From assembly GCF_023283925.1 (NCBI RefSeq), contig NZ_JAKIKX010000002.1, positions 248,001-312,000 of the forward strand: DNA of 64,000 bases, read 5' to 3'. The notes below the pieces were generated by a model. The model had not been told where the DNA came from. It was given only the letters and a program-made list of their open reading frames with translations, and did no database searches. A program made the translations under genes and the position numbers. Source of the stretch: Shewanella marisflavi (GTDB lineage Bacteria; Pseudomonadota; Gammaproteobacteria; Enterobacterales; Shewanellaceae). This document shows, piece after piece, positions 37,669 to 45,796 of this stretch (position 1 is the stretch's first letter; every line of letters begins with the position of its first letter).

Positions 37669-37851
37669 CTTTAACCTCATCGCTTTGGGGCGGCTTTTAT
37701 AGAAGATTTTGCCCCTACAAGCAAGTATAACCCCATTAATTCATCGAGGATTCCTGAATTTACCGCTAAATACCAACGAACCAGCCAAGAAGATTTGCAT
37801 GACCTTACGGGTCAGTTAAACTATCGGAAAATTTTTTATCGGACCCATAAA

Positions 37852-38535
37852 ATGTCTAAAGCCGTTGTTGTATTTAGTGGCGGGCAAGATTCCACCACCT
37901 GTTTAATCCAAGCACTCAGCCAATATGATGAGGTGCATGCCGTGACCTTCGATTATGGCCAGCGGCACAGTCAAGAGATAGAAACAGCCAAACAATTGGG
38001 GCAGCAGCTTAATGTCGCCAGTCACAAGATACTTGATGTCACTGTACTGAATGAATTGGCTATCTCGGCCCTGACACGAGGTGCGATTCCGGTATCTAAT
38101 GAGCTGATGGATAATGGTTTACCCAACACTTTCGTGCCGGGTCGTAATATCCTGTTTCTAACGCTCGCCGGGATCTACGCCTATCAGCTTGGTGCCGAGA
38201 GTGTCATTACTGGTGTTTGTGAAACCGATTTCTCTGGTTATCCAGACTGCCGCGATCAATTTATCAAGGCGATGCAATCGGCGCTTGAACTGGGCATGGA
38301 TAGAGAGCTTAAGTTGGTCACCCCCTTGATGTGGCTCAATAAGGCCCAAACATGGGCACTGGCCGACAAGTATCATCAGCTTGAGCTGGTGCGCGACCAA
38401 ACGCTGACCTGCTATAACGGTATTCTGGGCAGCGGTTGCGGTACCTGCCCAGCCTGCCTCTTGAGAGCCAAAGGGCTGCAAGATTATCTCGACGATAAAG
38501 AGACTGTCATGGCGCAGTTGGACGCATCATGTTAG
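37852..38535 (+). CDS. queC: 7-cyano-7-deazaguanine synthase
   Basis: ATP-dependent conversion of CDG to preQ0 in queuosine synthesis. 227 residues: PP-loop [14 protein letters not shown] at residues 9-22, [16 protein letters not shown], and a C-terminal zinc site in [13 protein letters not shown]. The frame is open 19 codons upstream, but the ATG at 37852 starts the family sequence [14 protein letters not shown]. It overlaps rrtA by 7 bp. No preQ1 riboswitch was recognised in the 183-bp spacer to queE. Confidence 0.96.
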   Translation: MSKAVVVFSGGQDSTTCLIQALSQYDEVHAVTFDYGQRHSQEIETAKQLGQQLNVASHKILDVTVLNELAISALTRGAIPVSNELMDNGLPNTFVPGRNILFLTLAGIYAYQLGAESVITGVCETDFSGYPDCRDQFIKAMQSALELGMDRELKLVTPLMWLNKAQTWALADKYHQLELVRDQTLTCYNGILGSGCGTCPACLLRAKGLQDYLDDKETVMAQLDASC

Positions 38536-39113
38536 CTCGCCTGACGTCACGCGCCACGCCCTATGGTGTGGTGCTGGCCATAAGCATACTGTGTGCCCTG
38601 CTCTATTTTCTGCAACTGGACGCCACACTGGCCTTTCGCCGCGCCGCTATCGCCCATGGCGAGTGGTGGCGCCTGTTAACGGGCAACCTGCTACACACCA
38701 ATCATTGGCACCTGCTGATGAATCTTGGTGGCCTCTGGGTGATCAGTTTCCTGCACGAAAATCATTACCGCGCCGGTAACTTCACTTTATTATTTTGCCT
38801 GCTCTGCCTGTTACAGGGGCTGGGACTCTATTGGTTTTACCCAACCCTTAGCGGCTATGTCGGGCTAAGTGGCATGTTGCACGGTCTGTTTGCTTATGGC
38901 GCACTGAAAGATATCCAGATGAAGATCCGCTCTGGTTATCTATTATTTGCCGGGGTCTGTGCCAAGGTAGCCTATGAACAGTACTATGGCGCGACCGATC
39001 AGATCACCAAATTGATCGACGCTAGGGTCGCCACCGAGGCGCACCTGGTAGGCGTGGTCAGCGGTATCTTACTATTCCTGCTATTGCGCCAATTAAGGCG
39101 TTTCGCCCGATAA
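38529..39113 (+). CDS. rrtA: Rhombosortase (rhomboid-family intramembrane protease)
   Basis: 194 residues with about six membrane segments. The serine motif is [10 protein letters not shown] (about residues 116-125) and the catalytic His is in [10 protein letters not shown] near the C-terminus, with [12 protein letters not shown] as the N-terminal rhomboid motif. The compact form fits RrtA, which processes proteins with a GlyGly-CTERM tail in Shewanella and Vibrio. None of the other proteins complete in this window shows such a tail. Its start lies inside queC, an unexpected partner, so it is probably co-expressed by position only. Confidence 0.88.
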   Translation: MLARLTSRATPYGVVLAISILCALLYFLQLDATLAFRRAAIAHGEWWRLLTGNLLHTNHWHLLMNLGGLWVISFLHENHYRAGNFTLLFCLLCLLQGLGLYWFYPTLSGYVGLSGMLHGLFAYGALKDIQMKIRSGYLLFAGVCAKVAYEQYYGATDQITKLIDARVATEAHLVGVVSGILLFLLLRQLRRFAR

Positions 39114-39160
39114 TCCTACGGACAGATCTCGCTGGACATGGCCTCAATAAGGGCGATGAA

Positions 39161-39187
39161 AAAGGCTAACCTGAGGTTAGCCTTTTT
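39161..39187. terminator. Bidirectional terminator between rrtA and uvrB
   Basis: AAAGGCTAACC (39161-39171), loop TGA, GGTTAGCCTTT (39175-39185), with T-runs on both strands. Confidence 0.92.
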
Positions 39188-39255
39188 CATCTCCGACGTG
39201 CTTTAAGCCCGTAAACCTCAAGGACTCAAACCTTGGAGGCCTAAACCTTAACCGC

Positions 39256-41274
39256 TTAAGCCTTAATCAGAGCTTCGCGCAACGCCAACACTTCGTCTCG
39301 CAGCGCCGCCGCCTGCTCAAACTCAAGATCTCTGGCGTGTTGATGCATACGTTTTTCCAGCTCATCGATCTGGTGACTGAGGCTCGCGGCATCTTGCTTA
39401 GCATAGGTCGTGCGTGACTCGGCCACTCTATGATATTTCGGCAGCACCTTAGCCGTATGCTCGTTATGACCACCAAGATCCATCACATCGGCGATCTTTT
39501 TCGATACCCCTTTAGGCGTTATACCATTGGCCTGATTGAATTTATGCTGCTTCTCTCTACGCCGCTCGGTTTCCCCTATCGCCTTGGCCATCGACTTAGT
39601 CACCTTATCACCGTAGAGGATAACCTTACCGTTAACGTTACGCGCCGCTCGGCCAATGGTCTGAATCAATGAACGTTCAGAGCGCAGGAAGCCCTCTTTG
39701 TCGGCGTCCAATATGCACACCAACGACACTTCTGGCATATCCAAACCTTCCCTGAGTAGGTTAATCCCCACAAGCACATCAAATACCCCAAGACGCAGAT
39801 CGCGAATGATCTCGACCCGCTCTACAGTATCTATATCTGAATGCAGATAGCGTACCTTAACCCCATGTTCGTCCAGGTACTCGGTGAGATCCTCGGCCAT
39901 ACGTTTGGTCAAAGTCGTCACCAACACCCTCTCGTTAACGGCCACACGTTTATTTGCCTCAGACAAGAGATCGTCAACCTGAATCGCCACAGGCCTCACT
40001 TCAATCTCTGGATCCAGCAGCCCGGTAGGACGGACCACCTGCTCGGCGATCTCCCCTTCACTCTTATCGAGTTCATATTGCGCCGGCGTCGCCGACACAA
40101 AAATAGTCTGGGGCATTAACGACTCGAACTCTTCAAACTTAAGCGGGCGATTGTCTAATGCCGAGGGTAAACGAAAACCATATTCCACCAGGTTCATCTT
40201 GCGCGACCTGTCGCCTTTATACATGGCGCCAATCTGAGGCACAGTCACATGAGACTCATCCAGGATCAGCAAACCATCTGCCGGCAGATAATCAAGCAGG
40301 GTTGGTGGCCCCTCGCCTGGACGGCGACCCGACAGGTAACGTGAGTAGTTTTCGATGCCGGAGCAGTAGCCTAGCTCAGTCATCATCTCGATATCATATT
40401 GCACCCGCTCCGAGATACGCTGAGCTTCGATCAACTTATTATTGTCTAGTAGATACTGTTTACGCTCTCTCAGTTCCTGCTTTATCTCCTCGGTGGCTGC
40501 GAGGATCTTCTCTCTCGGTGTCACATAGTGGGTCTTGGGGTAAACCGTGGTACGTGCGATCCGCTGTATAATATGACCAGTCAGTGGGTCAAAGAGACTG
40601 AGGCGGTCGATCTCATCGTCAAACAACTCAACACGGATCGCCTGTTTATCGGATTCCGCCGGGAAGATATCGATCACCTCACCACGCACCCTGAATGTGC
40701 CGCGATCTAACTCGATATCATTACGGGTATATTGCAACTCACTCAGGCGCTGAAGGATCTCGCGCTGGCCCATAAAATCGCCCTGGCGCAGATGAAGCAA
40801 CATCTTCATATAAGATTCAGGGTCGCCCAAACCATAGATGGCTGAGACAGATGCGATCAGCACCACATCTTTGCGTTCCAGCAACGCCTTAGTCGCCGAC
40901 AGGCGCATCTGCTCAATATGGGCGTTAACCGATGCGTCCTTTTCAATGAAGGTATTGGTCGAAGGCACATAGGCTTCGGGCTGATAATAGTCGTAATAGG
41001 AAACAAAATACTCAACGGCATTATGAGGGAAGAACTCCTTCATCTCGCCATAAAGCTGAGCCGCCAGGGTCTTGTTGGGCGCCATAATAATGGTGGGGCG
41101 CTGCATCTGCTTAATGACGTTGGCAATGGTAAAAGTCTTGCCTGAGCCCGTCACCCCCAGCAGCGTCTGACTAGCCAGGCCGGATTCGAGTCCCTCTACG
41201 AGCTGCTTGATGGCTGTAGGCTGATCGCCAGCCGGCTGATATTGAGATACGAGGTCGAACGCTGATTCACTCAA
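39256..41274 (-). CDS. uvrB: Excinuclease ABC subunit B
   Basis: Damage-verification helicase-like subunit of nucleotide excision repair. 672 residues (673 in E. coli), with Walker A GVTGSGKT, the beta-hairpin region [18 protein letters not shown], the DESH box, helicase motif QTIGRAARN and a C-terminal UVR motif. The start is TTG at 41274: the frame is closed upstream by TAA, and AAGGAG stands 7 nt before TTG. That Shine-Dalgarno falls in an 8-bp hairpin. I find no LexA box in the first 250 bp upstream. Confidence 0.96.
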   Translation of the reverse strand: MSESAFDLVSQYQPAGDQPTAIKQLVEGLESGLASQTLLGVTGSGKTFTIANVIKQMQRPTIIMAPNKTLAAQLYGEMKEFFPHNAVEYFVSYYDYYQPEAYVPSTNTFIEKDASVNAHIEQMRLSATKALLERKDVVLIASVSAIYGLGDPESYMKMLLHLRQGDFMGQREILQRLSELQYTRNDIELDRGTFRVRGEVIDIFPAESDKQAIRVELFDDEIDRLSLFDPLTGHIIQRIARTTVYPKTHYVTPREKILAATEEIKQELRERKQYLLDNNKLIEAQRISERVQYDIEMMTELGYCSGIENYSRYLSGRRPGEGPPTLLDYLPADGLLILDESHVTVPQIGAMYKGDRSRKMNLVEYGFRLPSALDNRPLKFEEFESLMPQTIFVSATPAQYELDKSEGEIAEQVVRPTGLLDPEIEVRPVAIQVDDLLSEANKRVAVNERVLVTTLTKRMAEDLTEYLDEHGVKVRYLHSDIDTVERVEIIRDLRLGVFDVLVGINLLREGLDMPEVSLVCILDADKEGFLRSERSLIQTIGRAARNVNGKVILYGDKVTKSMAKAIGETERRREKQHKFNQANGITPKGVSKKIADVMDLGGHNEHTAKVLPKYHRVAESRTTYAKQDAASLSHQIDELEKRMHQHARDLEFEQAAALRDEVLALREALIKA

Positions 41275-41275
41275 T

Positions 41276-41301
41276 GGTGCACTCCTTTATAACAGTGCAC
41301 C
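41276..41301 (-). promoter_or_regulatory. Hairpin enclosing the uvrB ribosome-binding site
   Basis: On the minus strand GGTGCACT (41301-41294) and AGTGCACC (41283-41276) are perfect arms around the 10-nt loop GTTATAAAGG. The Shine-Dalgarno AAGGAG starts in the loop and runs into the 3' arm; the TTG start follows after 1 nt. Confidence 0.6.
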
Positions 41302-41665
41302 TATCTTAATTGACCCAAACTCATTAGCCAATTGCGAACCCTGTTTTTATTCGCAAGCAGATTTAACCAAAATAGCACCTAAACATCATCAAGTTGTCAT
41401 GTAACTTTAGTACAAGGTAGAAATCTCCCCCTTTAGATTAAAAAACAGCCAAAAACCTAAGGCTAGAGCCAGATTAATACACAAGTTATCGCCTAAATCT
41501 GATTACATATTTGTAACGCCGCCACTTTTATTGCTCTACGGGGCTTGATTTTTATAAGTTATTGATAAACAGTGGCAATATTAAGAGTAGCTAAATCTCG
41601 TCATTTTAAGTACAAGTCCCAATCCATCGGGCTTTGACCGTAGGTTTTCGTCCTAACCCACAGGT

Positions 41666-41688
41666 TTATCCACAGATTTAGTGGATAA
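41666..41688. promoter_or_regulatory. Inverted pair of DnaA-box-like sites
   Basis: TTATCCACA (41666-41674) equals the strong E. coli DnaA box; GTGGATAA (41681-41688) is its inverted partner (TTATCCACT on the minus strand). The 8-bp arms are perfect, 7 nt apart. CCCACAGG just upstream (41657-41664) echoes part of the motif. Confidence 0.45.
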
Positions 41689-41954
41689 GTCGCGCAACCT
41701 CAGGAGAATCGCGGCTTTAGGGCTATTTAAGCGAATGGTGAGATTTCATTGATGAGATGAAATTTTACTACATTTGAAAATACGACTGTCCGACAAAATG
41801 CTTGCCATGCCATAATCTCCGTCGAAAAATCGTTAATAGGTGATAATTTTCAGCCAGATATGGCCGCGAAATAGCCAAAATGCCCACTTAGCGATCACTA
41901 TGCGCATTAGATGAGCACTTAACAGCATAATTACACTTTTTTTGCCAAGTCGAG

Positions 41955-41983
41955 TTGACTCGTGTGTAAGAGCGATTTAATAT
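41955..41983 (+). promoter_or_regulatory. Promoter of the tRNA-Asn cluster
   Basis: TTGACT (41955-41960), 17-bp spacer, TAATAT (41978-41983), followed by a G+C discriminator (GCGCTCC), as in growth-rate-controlled stable-RNA promoters. Confidence 0.65.
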
Positions 41984-42018
41984 GCGCTCCGTCTTCAACG
42001 ACGAGTCGCTTATACGAT

Positions 42019-42094
42019 TCCCCAGTAGTTCAGTCGGTAGAACGGCGGACTGTTAATCCGTATGTCACTGGTTCAAGTCCAGTCTGGGGAGCCA
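42019..42094 (+). tRNA. tRNA-Asn (GTT), copy 1
   Basis: 76 nt. Acceptor TCCCCAG pairs with CTGGGGA; anticodon loop CTGTTAA gives GTT; CCA encoded. Confidence 0.97.
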
Positions 42095-42132
42095 AAGCGG
42101 TCATTGAAGAAGATAGTTAAGCATTATGTAGT

Positions 42133-42208
42133 TCCCCAGTAGTTCAGTCGGTAGAACGGCGGACTGTTAATCCGTATGTCACTGGTTCAAGTCCAGTCTG
42201 GGGAGCCA
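42133..42208 (+). tRNA. tRNA-Asn (GTT), copy 2
   Basis: Identical to copy 1; 38-bp spacer; CCA encoded. Confidence 0.97.
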
Positions 42209-42233
42209 AATGTTTAACCATATAAGTATCTGT

Positions 42234-42309
42234 TCCCCAGTAGTTCAGTCGGTAGAACGGCGGACTGTTAATCCGTATGTCACTGGTTCAAGTCCAGTCT
42301 GGGGAGCCA
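42234..42309 (+). tRNA. tRNA-Asn (GTT), copy 3
   Basis: Identical to copy 1; 25-bp spacer; CCA encoded. Confidence 0.97.
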
Positions 42310-42340
42310 CTTATACTTATATAGATAGCGAAGTTTCTAC

Positions 42341-42416
42341 TCCCCTGTAGTTCAGTCGGTAGAACGGCGGACTGTTAATCCGTATGTCACTGGTTCAAGT
42401 CCAGTCTGGGGAGCCA
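42341..42416 (+). tRNA. tRNA-Asn (GTT), copy 4, with acceptor-stem mismatch
   Basis: Differs from the other four copies only at position 6: TCCCCTG instead of TCCCCAG. The 3' strand is still CTGGGGA, so U6 faces U67. Probably functional, but the stem is weakened. Confidence 0.93.
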
Positions 42417-42442
42417 CTTCACTATCCTATTCCACTAAAGAT

Positions 42443-42518
42443 TCCCCAGTAGTTCAGTCGGTAGAACGGCGGACTGTTAATCCGTATGTCACTGGTTCAA
42501 GTCCAGTCTGGGGAGCCA
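42443..42518 (+). tRNA. tRNA-Asn (GTT), copy 5
   Basis: Identical to copy 1; CCA encoded. No strong terminator seen before the next gene at 42634. Confidence 0.97.
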
Positions 42519-42633
42519 TCTTCTTTGTTATCCGCTCACGCTTCGTCTAAAAAATCTCATCTGCCATAAAGCGTTAGACTATCCGTTTCAAATTTAGCTA
42601 GAATGAGTAATCGATTGTCTTAGGTTACTATTT

Positions 42634-44562
42634 ATGGGCGTTGGAAAATCAATTCATCTACTTCTTATTGCAGTTTGCCTGACCCTGATAGCAATAGGTT
42701 ATCAAGGCCAAAAACAGCAGATAGTTAGGCTCGCCGACACCCAGCTTAAAGAATATCAAGCCAATCCTCTTTGGCAGCAAGCCCTCCCTGAAGATGGCAA
42801 AGCCCTCTTTGCGCTGTTAAGTAAAGAGTATGACTTTCAGTTTTTTCAATATGTGCATCAGCTAGATGGCAATCTGAATTACACCCATGGCCAGCTCATT
42901 CCAACCAGTCATGATCTTGCCACATTGCTGTTTAGCCAACTAAGAGATGACACACGGGCCCTCGCCCAGGGTAGATTGCAAGTTAAACTCGCTAGCCGCG
43001 GCATCGCAAATGACGCCGTCAATCAATTTATACGAAGCCTATATTGGATTGGTGGTACCTATTTGGTTCTTGCCCTATTGGTCTCACTCATCATACATCG
43101 CCAAAAGCGCAGTGTTCGTTACGCCGTTGAAGCACTCGATACCTTAGCTGAACTTAAGTTTGACGCCATAGCACACTCGCGTTTTAAAGGAGAGCTGAAA
43201 CCCTTAGGCAAGGCCATAGAGCATTGTCGCAGCGCATTACATGAGAAATTCGATAAGATAAAAAAGGATAATGAGCAGCTCAATCGAGAAGCTTACCAAG
43301 ATCCCATAACCCTTTTTGGCACGCGCCCTAAATTTACCGAAAAGCTTGAGGCAATCGCCAAACCAGGTAAAGACAGAATTGGGTTGATGGCGATGATCAA
43401 GGCAACCGAACTGGGACATGTCAACCAGAGTATGGGACGCGCCGCCGGTGACGATTACCTTTCGGGTGTCGCTAACTGTATTCGTAAGGCGCTACAAGGG
43501 ATCCCCAATATTGAAGCATTTCGACTCTCAAGCGCCGACTTTGCAGTGTTTATACCCGACCTCGTCCTTAAAGATGCCCATGGGCCTTTAGAAAAGTTAA
43601 AGGCGGAATTTGATGAATTCCAGCAAACTAGCGATCTCGACGCCACCGCCTATATCGGCTTGGTTCCCTACCAGCAAGGGGGGGATGCCCTATCGCTCGT
43701 CTATATCGCCGATGCAGCCGTCAGCATAGCCCAGACCCTAGGTCCCAACAGCTATCATATTCAGGAGAAACTGACCGATGAGGAACTGATTGGCGATTCT
43801 CATTGGAAACTGGCAATCGAAGATATCATTAAACGCCGAGCGATTAAGTTTCAAGCACAGGACATTCAACCCTGCCGTGGCGCCGACAATATCTATAGCG
43901 AACTGCTGTCACGCTTTTACAGTGCCGAAGGTAAATTCCTGCCCACAGGTACAGTGATTGCTATGGCAGAACGTCATGGCCTGAGTGTCGAACTCGATAA
44001 GATCATTATCTTAAGTACATTACGTTTACTGATTGACACCCCCACGCTCACCGGCGCCTTAGGGATCAATATCAGCACCGCCTCGATGAATCAGCCAGAC
44101 TTTACCGCTTGGCTCAGAGATCTCTTAGTGCGTCAGCGTCAAATCGCCTCGCGCATAGTGCTAGAGGTCAACGAGGCCGGCATGCAAGCGAATATCAGTC
44201 AGGCGCACAAATTCGTTCGCGACATGCATGGTGTTGGTGCGCGGGTCGCGGTTGAGCACTTTGGGATGGGCTTCACCTCGTTTAAATTCTTTAAAGAAGT
44301 TCGGCCAGATTTTATCAAACTCGACGGTAGTTATTCCCAATCTATCGACAGCGACGCTAACAACCGTTTCTTCGTTAAGATGATTGTCGATGTTGCCCGA
44401 AAACAGTCAATCAAGGTGATAGCGTCCAGCATAGAACAGCAGGAAGAAAAGTTTGCCTTAGAACAACTTTTGGTCGATGGCTTACAAGGCTATTACATCG
44501 CTAAGCCTAAGCCCTTATCACCAAAGGATGAGCAAACAGCGCGCAATCAGACCGCGGGATAA
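42634..44562 (+). CDS. Membrane protein with degenerate GGDEF and EAL domains (CsrD/LapD-like)
   Basis: 642 residues. Two membrane segments (about 7-23 and 138-155) bracket a periplasmic region of about 110 residues; a HAMP-like linker follows, then GGDEF-like (about 220-375) and EAL-like (about 390-630) domains. Both active sites are lost: GGDEF reads SSADF, EAL reads ELL, DDFGTG reads EHFGMG, and the EGVET position reads SSIEQ. It should therefore bind a nucleotide or a protein rather than make or break c-di-GMP. Architecture resembles CsrD and LapD. It lies 83 bp upstream of rsxA on the same strand. Confidence 0.88.
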   Translation: MGVGKSIHLLLIAVCLTLIAIGYQGQKQQIVRLADTQLKEYQANPLWQQALPEDGKALFALLSKEYDFQFFQYVHQLDGNLNYTHGQLIPTSHDLATLLFSQLRDDTRALAQGRLQVKLASRGIANDAVNQFIRSLYWIGGTYLVLALLVSLIIHRQKRSVRYAVEALDTLAELKFDAIAHSRFKGELKPLGKAIEHCRSALHEKFDKIKKDNEQLNREAYQDPITLFGTRPKFTEKLEAIAKPGKDRIGLMAMIKATELGHVNQSMGRAAGDDYLSGVANCIRKALQGIPNIEAFRLSSADFAVFIPDLVLKDAHGPLEKLKAEFDEFQQTSDLDATAYIGLVPYQQGGDALSLVYIADAAVSIAQTLGPNSYHIQEKLTDEELIGDSHWKLAIEDIIKRRAIKFQAQDIQPCRGADNIYSELLSRFYSAEGKFLPTGTVIAMAERHGLSVELDKIIILSTLRLLIDTPTLTGALGINISTASMNQPDFTAWLRDLLVRQRQIASRIVLEVNEAGMQANISQAHKFVRDMHGVGARVAVEHFGMGFTSFKFFKEVRPDFIKLDGSYSQSIDSDANNRFFVKMIVDVARKQSIKVIASSIEQQEEKFALEQLLVDGLQGYYIAKPKPLSPKDEQTARNQTAG

Positions 44563-44645
44563 TTAATCCCTGCATTCTTTGTGTTGTTTATCCCGGCCGA
44601 AAGGCTGATAATAAGCGATAAATTAGATATAGATAACCCATTGAG

Positions 44646-45224
44646 ATGAGCGAATATCTCCTCCTATTGGTCGGCACAGTGCTGGTCAATAATTTTGTAT
44701 TAGTTAAATTTCTCGGTCTCTGCCCATTTATGGGCGTCTCGAGCAAGCTGGAATCAGCTATAGGGATGTCGATGGCGACAACCTTTGTGTTGACGCTTGC
44801 CTCCATTTTGAGTTATCTAGTCGATAACTATCTGCTGACACCATTTGATTTAAACTATCTGCGCACCATGGCCTTTATTCTGGTGATCGCTGTTGTAGTG
44901 CAATTTACCGAAATGCTGGTACAAAAAACCAGTGCCTCACTCCACAGAGCGCTCGGTATCTATCTGCCCCTGATCACCACCAACTGCGCCGTTTTAGGCG
45001 TAGCTCTGCTCAACGTCAACGAGAAGCACGATTTTATCGAGTCGGCTATCTATGGTTTTGGCGCCGCAGCAGGTTTCTCGATTGTATTGATCCTCTTCTC
45101 AGCCATGCGCGAGCGACTTGCCGCCGCCGATGTGCCTATGCCTTTTAAAGGCGGTGCCATCGCTATGATCACCGCGGGACTCATGTCACTGGCCTTCATG
45201 GGCTTCACAGGTTTGGTTAATTAA
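44646..45224 (+). CDS. rsxA: Electron transport complex subunit RsxA
   Basis: Integral membrane subunit of the Rsx/Rnf complex. 192 residues with six membrane segments; conserved [42 protein letters not shown] and [19 protein letters not shown]. First of six rsx genes spaced by a few bases or overlapping. No strong Shine-Dalgarno. Confidence 0.96.
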   Translation: MSEYLLLLVGTVLVNNFVLVKFLGLCPFMGVSSKLESAIGMSMATTFVLTLASILSYLVDNYLLTPFDLNYLRTMAFILVIAVVVQFTEMLVQKTSASLHRALGIYLPLITTNCAVLGVALLNVNEKHDFIESAIYGFGAAAGFSIVLILFSAMRERLAAADVPMPFKGGAIAMITAGLMSLAFMGFTGLVN

Positions 45225-45226
45225 GC

Positions 45227-45796
45227 ATGAGCCAAGTTATTATTGCCATTATCCTTTTAGGATTACTCGCTCTCGCCTTTGGTGCGCTACTAGGTTACGC
45301 CGCAGAAAAATTTAAGGTCGAAGGCGATCCCATTATCGATCAGGCTGAGGCTTTGTTGCCCCAGACTCAATGTGGTCAATGCGGTTACCCAGGCTGTCGC
45401 CCATATGCCGAAGCGATAGCAAACGGTGAAAAGATCAATAAGTGTCCTCCGGGCGGCACAGCCACAATGGAAAAACTGGCCGAGCTTATGGGCGTCGACC
45501 CTGAGCCGTTAACCGCCTCGGCAGAAACTCAAGTAAAGAAGGTCGCTTTCATTCGCGAAGAGGAGTGTATCGGTTGCACCAAGTGCATTCAGGCTTGCCC
45601 TGTGGACGCGATTTTGGGCACAGGTAAACAGATGCATACTGTCATTACTGATTACTGTACCGGCTGTGATCTCTGTGTAGAGCCCTGCCCGGTCGATTGC
45701 ATCGATATGATCCCTGTAGCCGAAACCCTACAAAACTGGAGCTGGCAACTCAATGCCATACCTGTGGTCAATATTAGCGAGGAATCTAAGTGTTAA
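45227..45796 (+). CDS. rsxB: Electron transport complex subunit RsxB
   Basis: Iron-sulfur subunit, 189 residues. An N-terminal membrane anchor is followed by a 4Fe-4S domain ([18 protein letters not shown]) and two ferredoxin motifs ([24 protein letters not shown]). Overlaps rsxC by 7 bp and starts 2 bp after rsxA. Confidence 0.96.
   Translation: MSQVIIAIILLGLLALAFGALLGYAAEKFKVEGDPIIDQAEALLPQTQCGQCGYPGCRPYAEAIANGEKINKCPPGGTATMEKLAELMGVDPEPLTASAETQVKKVAFIREEECIGCTKCIQACPVDAILGTGKQMHTVITDYCTGCDLCVEPCPVDCIDMIPVAETLQNWSWQLNAIPVVNISEESKC

Larger units (their letters stand above)
41275..42018. other. Long non-coding region between uvrB and the tRNA-Asn cluster
   Basis: 744 bp, AT-rich, without a supported gene. 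It contains the uvrB leader hairpin, an inverted pair of DnaA-box-like sites near 41666-41688 and the tRNA-Asn promoter. Bases 41302-41650 and 41700-41950 show nothing I can name. Confidence 0.6.

Noticed and set aside
37669..37851. preQ1 riboswitch between queE and queC
   Set aside because: I looked for a preQ1-type hairpin with A-rich tail near the queC start and could not find a convincing one.
41339..41358. CTG...CAG sequence upstream of uvrB as a LexA box
   Set aside because: The spacing between CTG and CAG is 14 instead of 10, and flanking bases do not fit.
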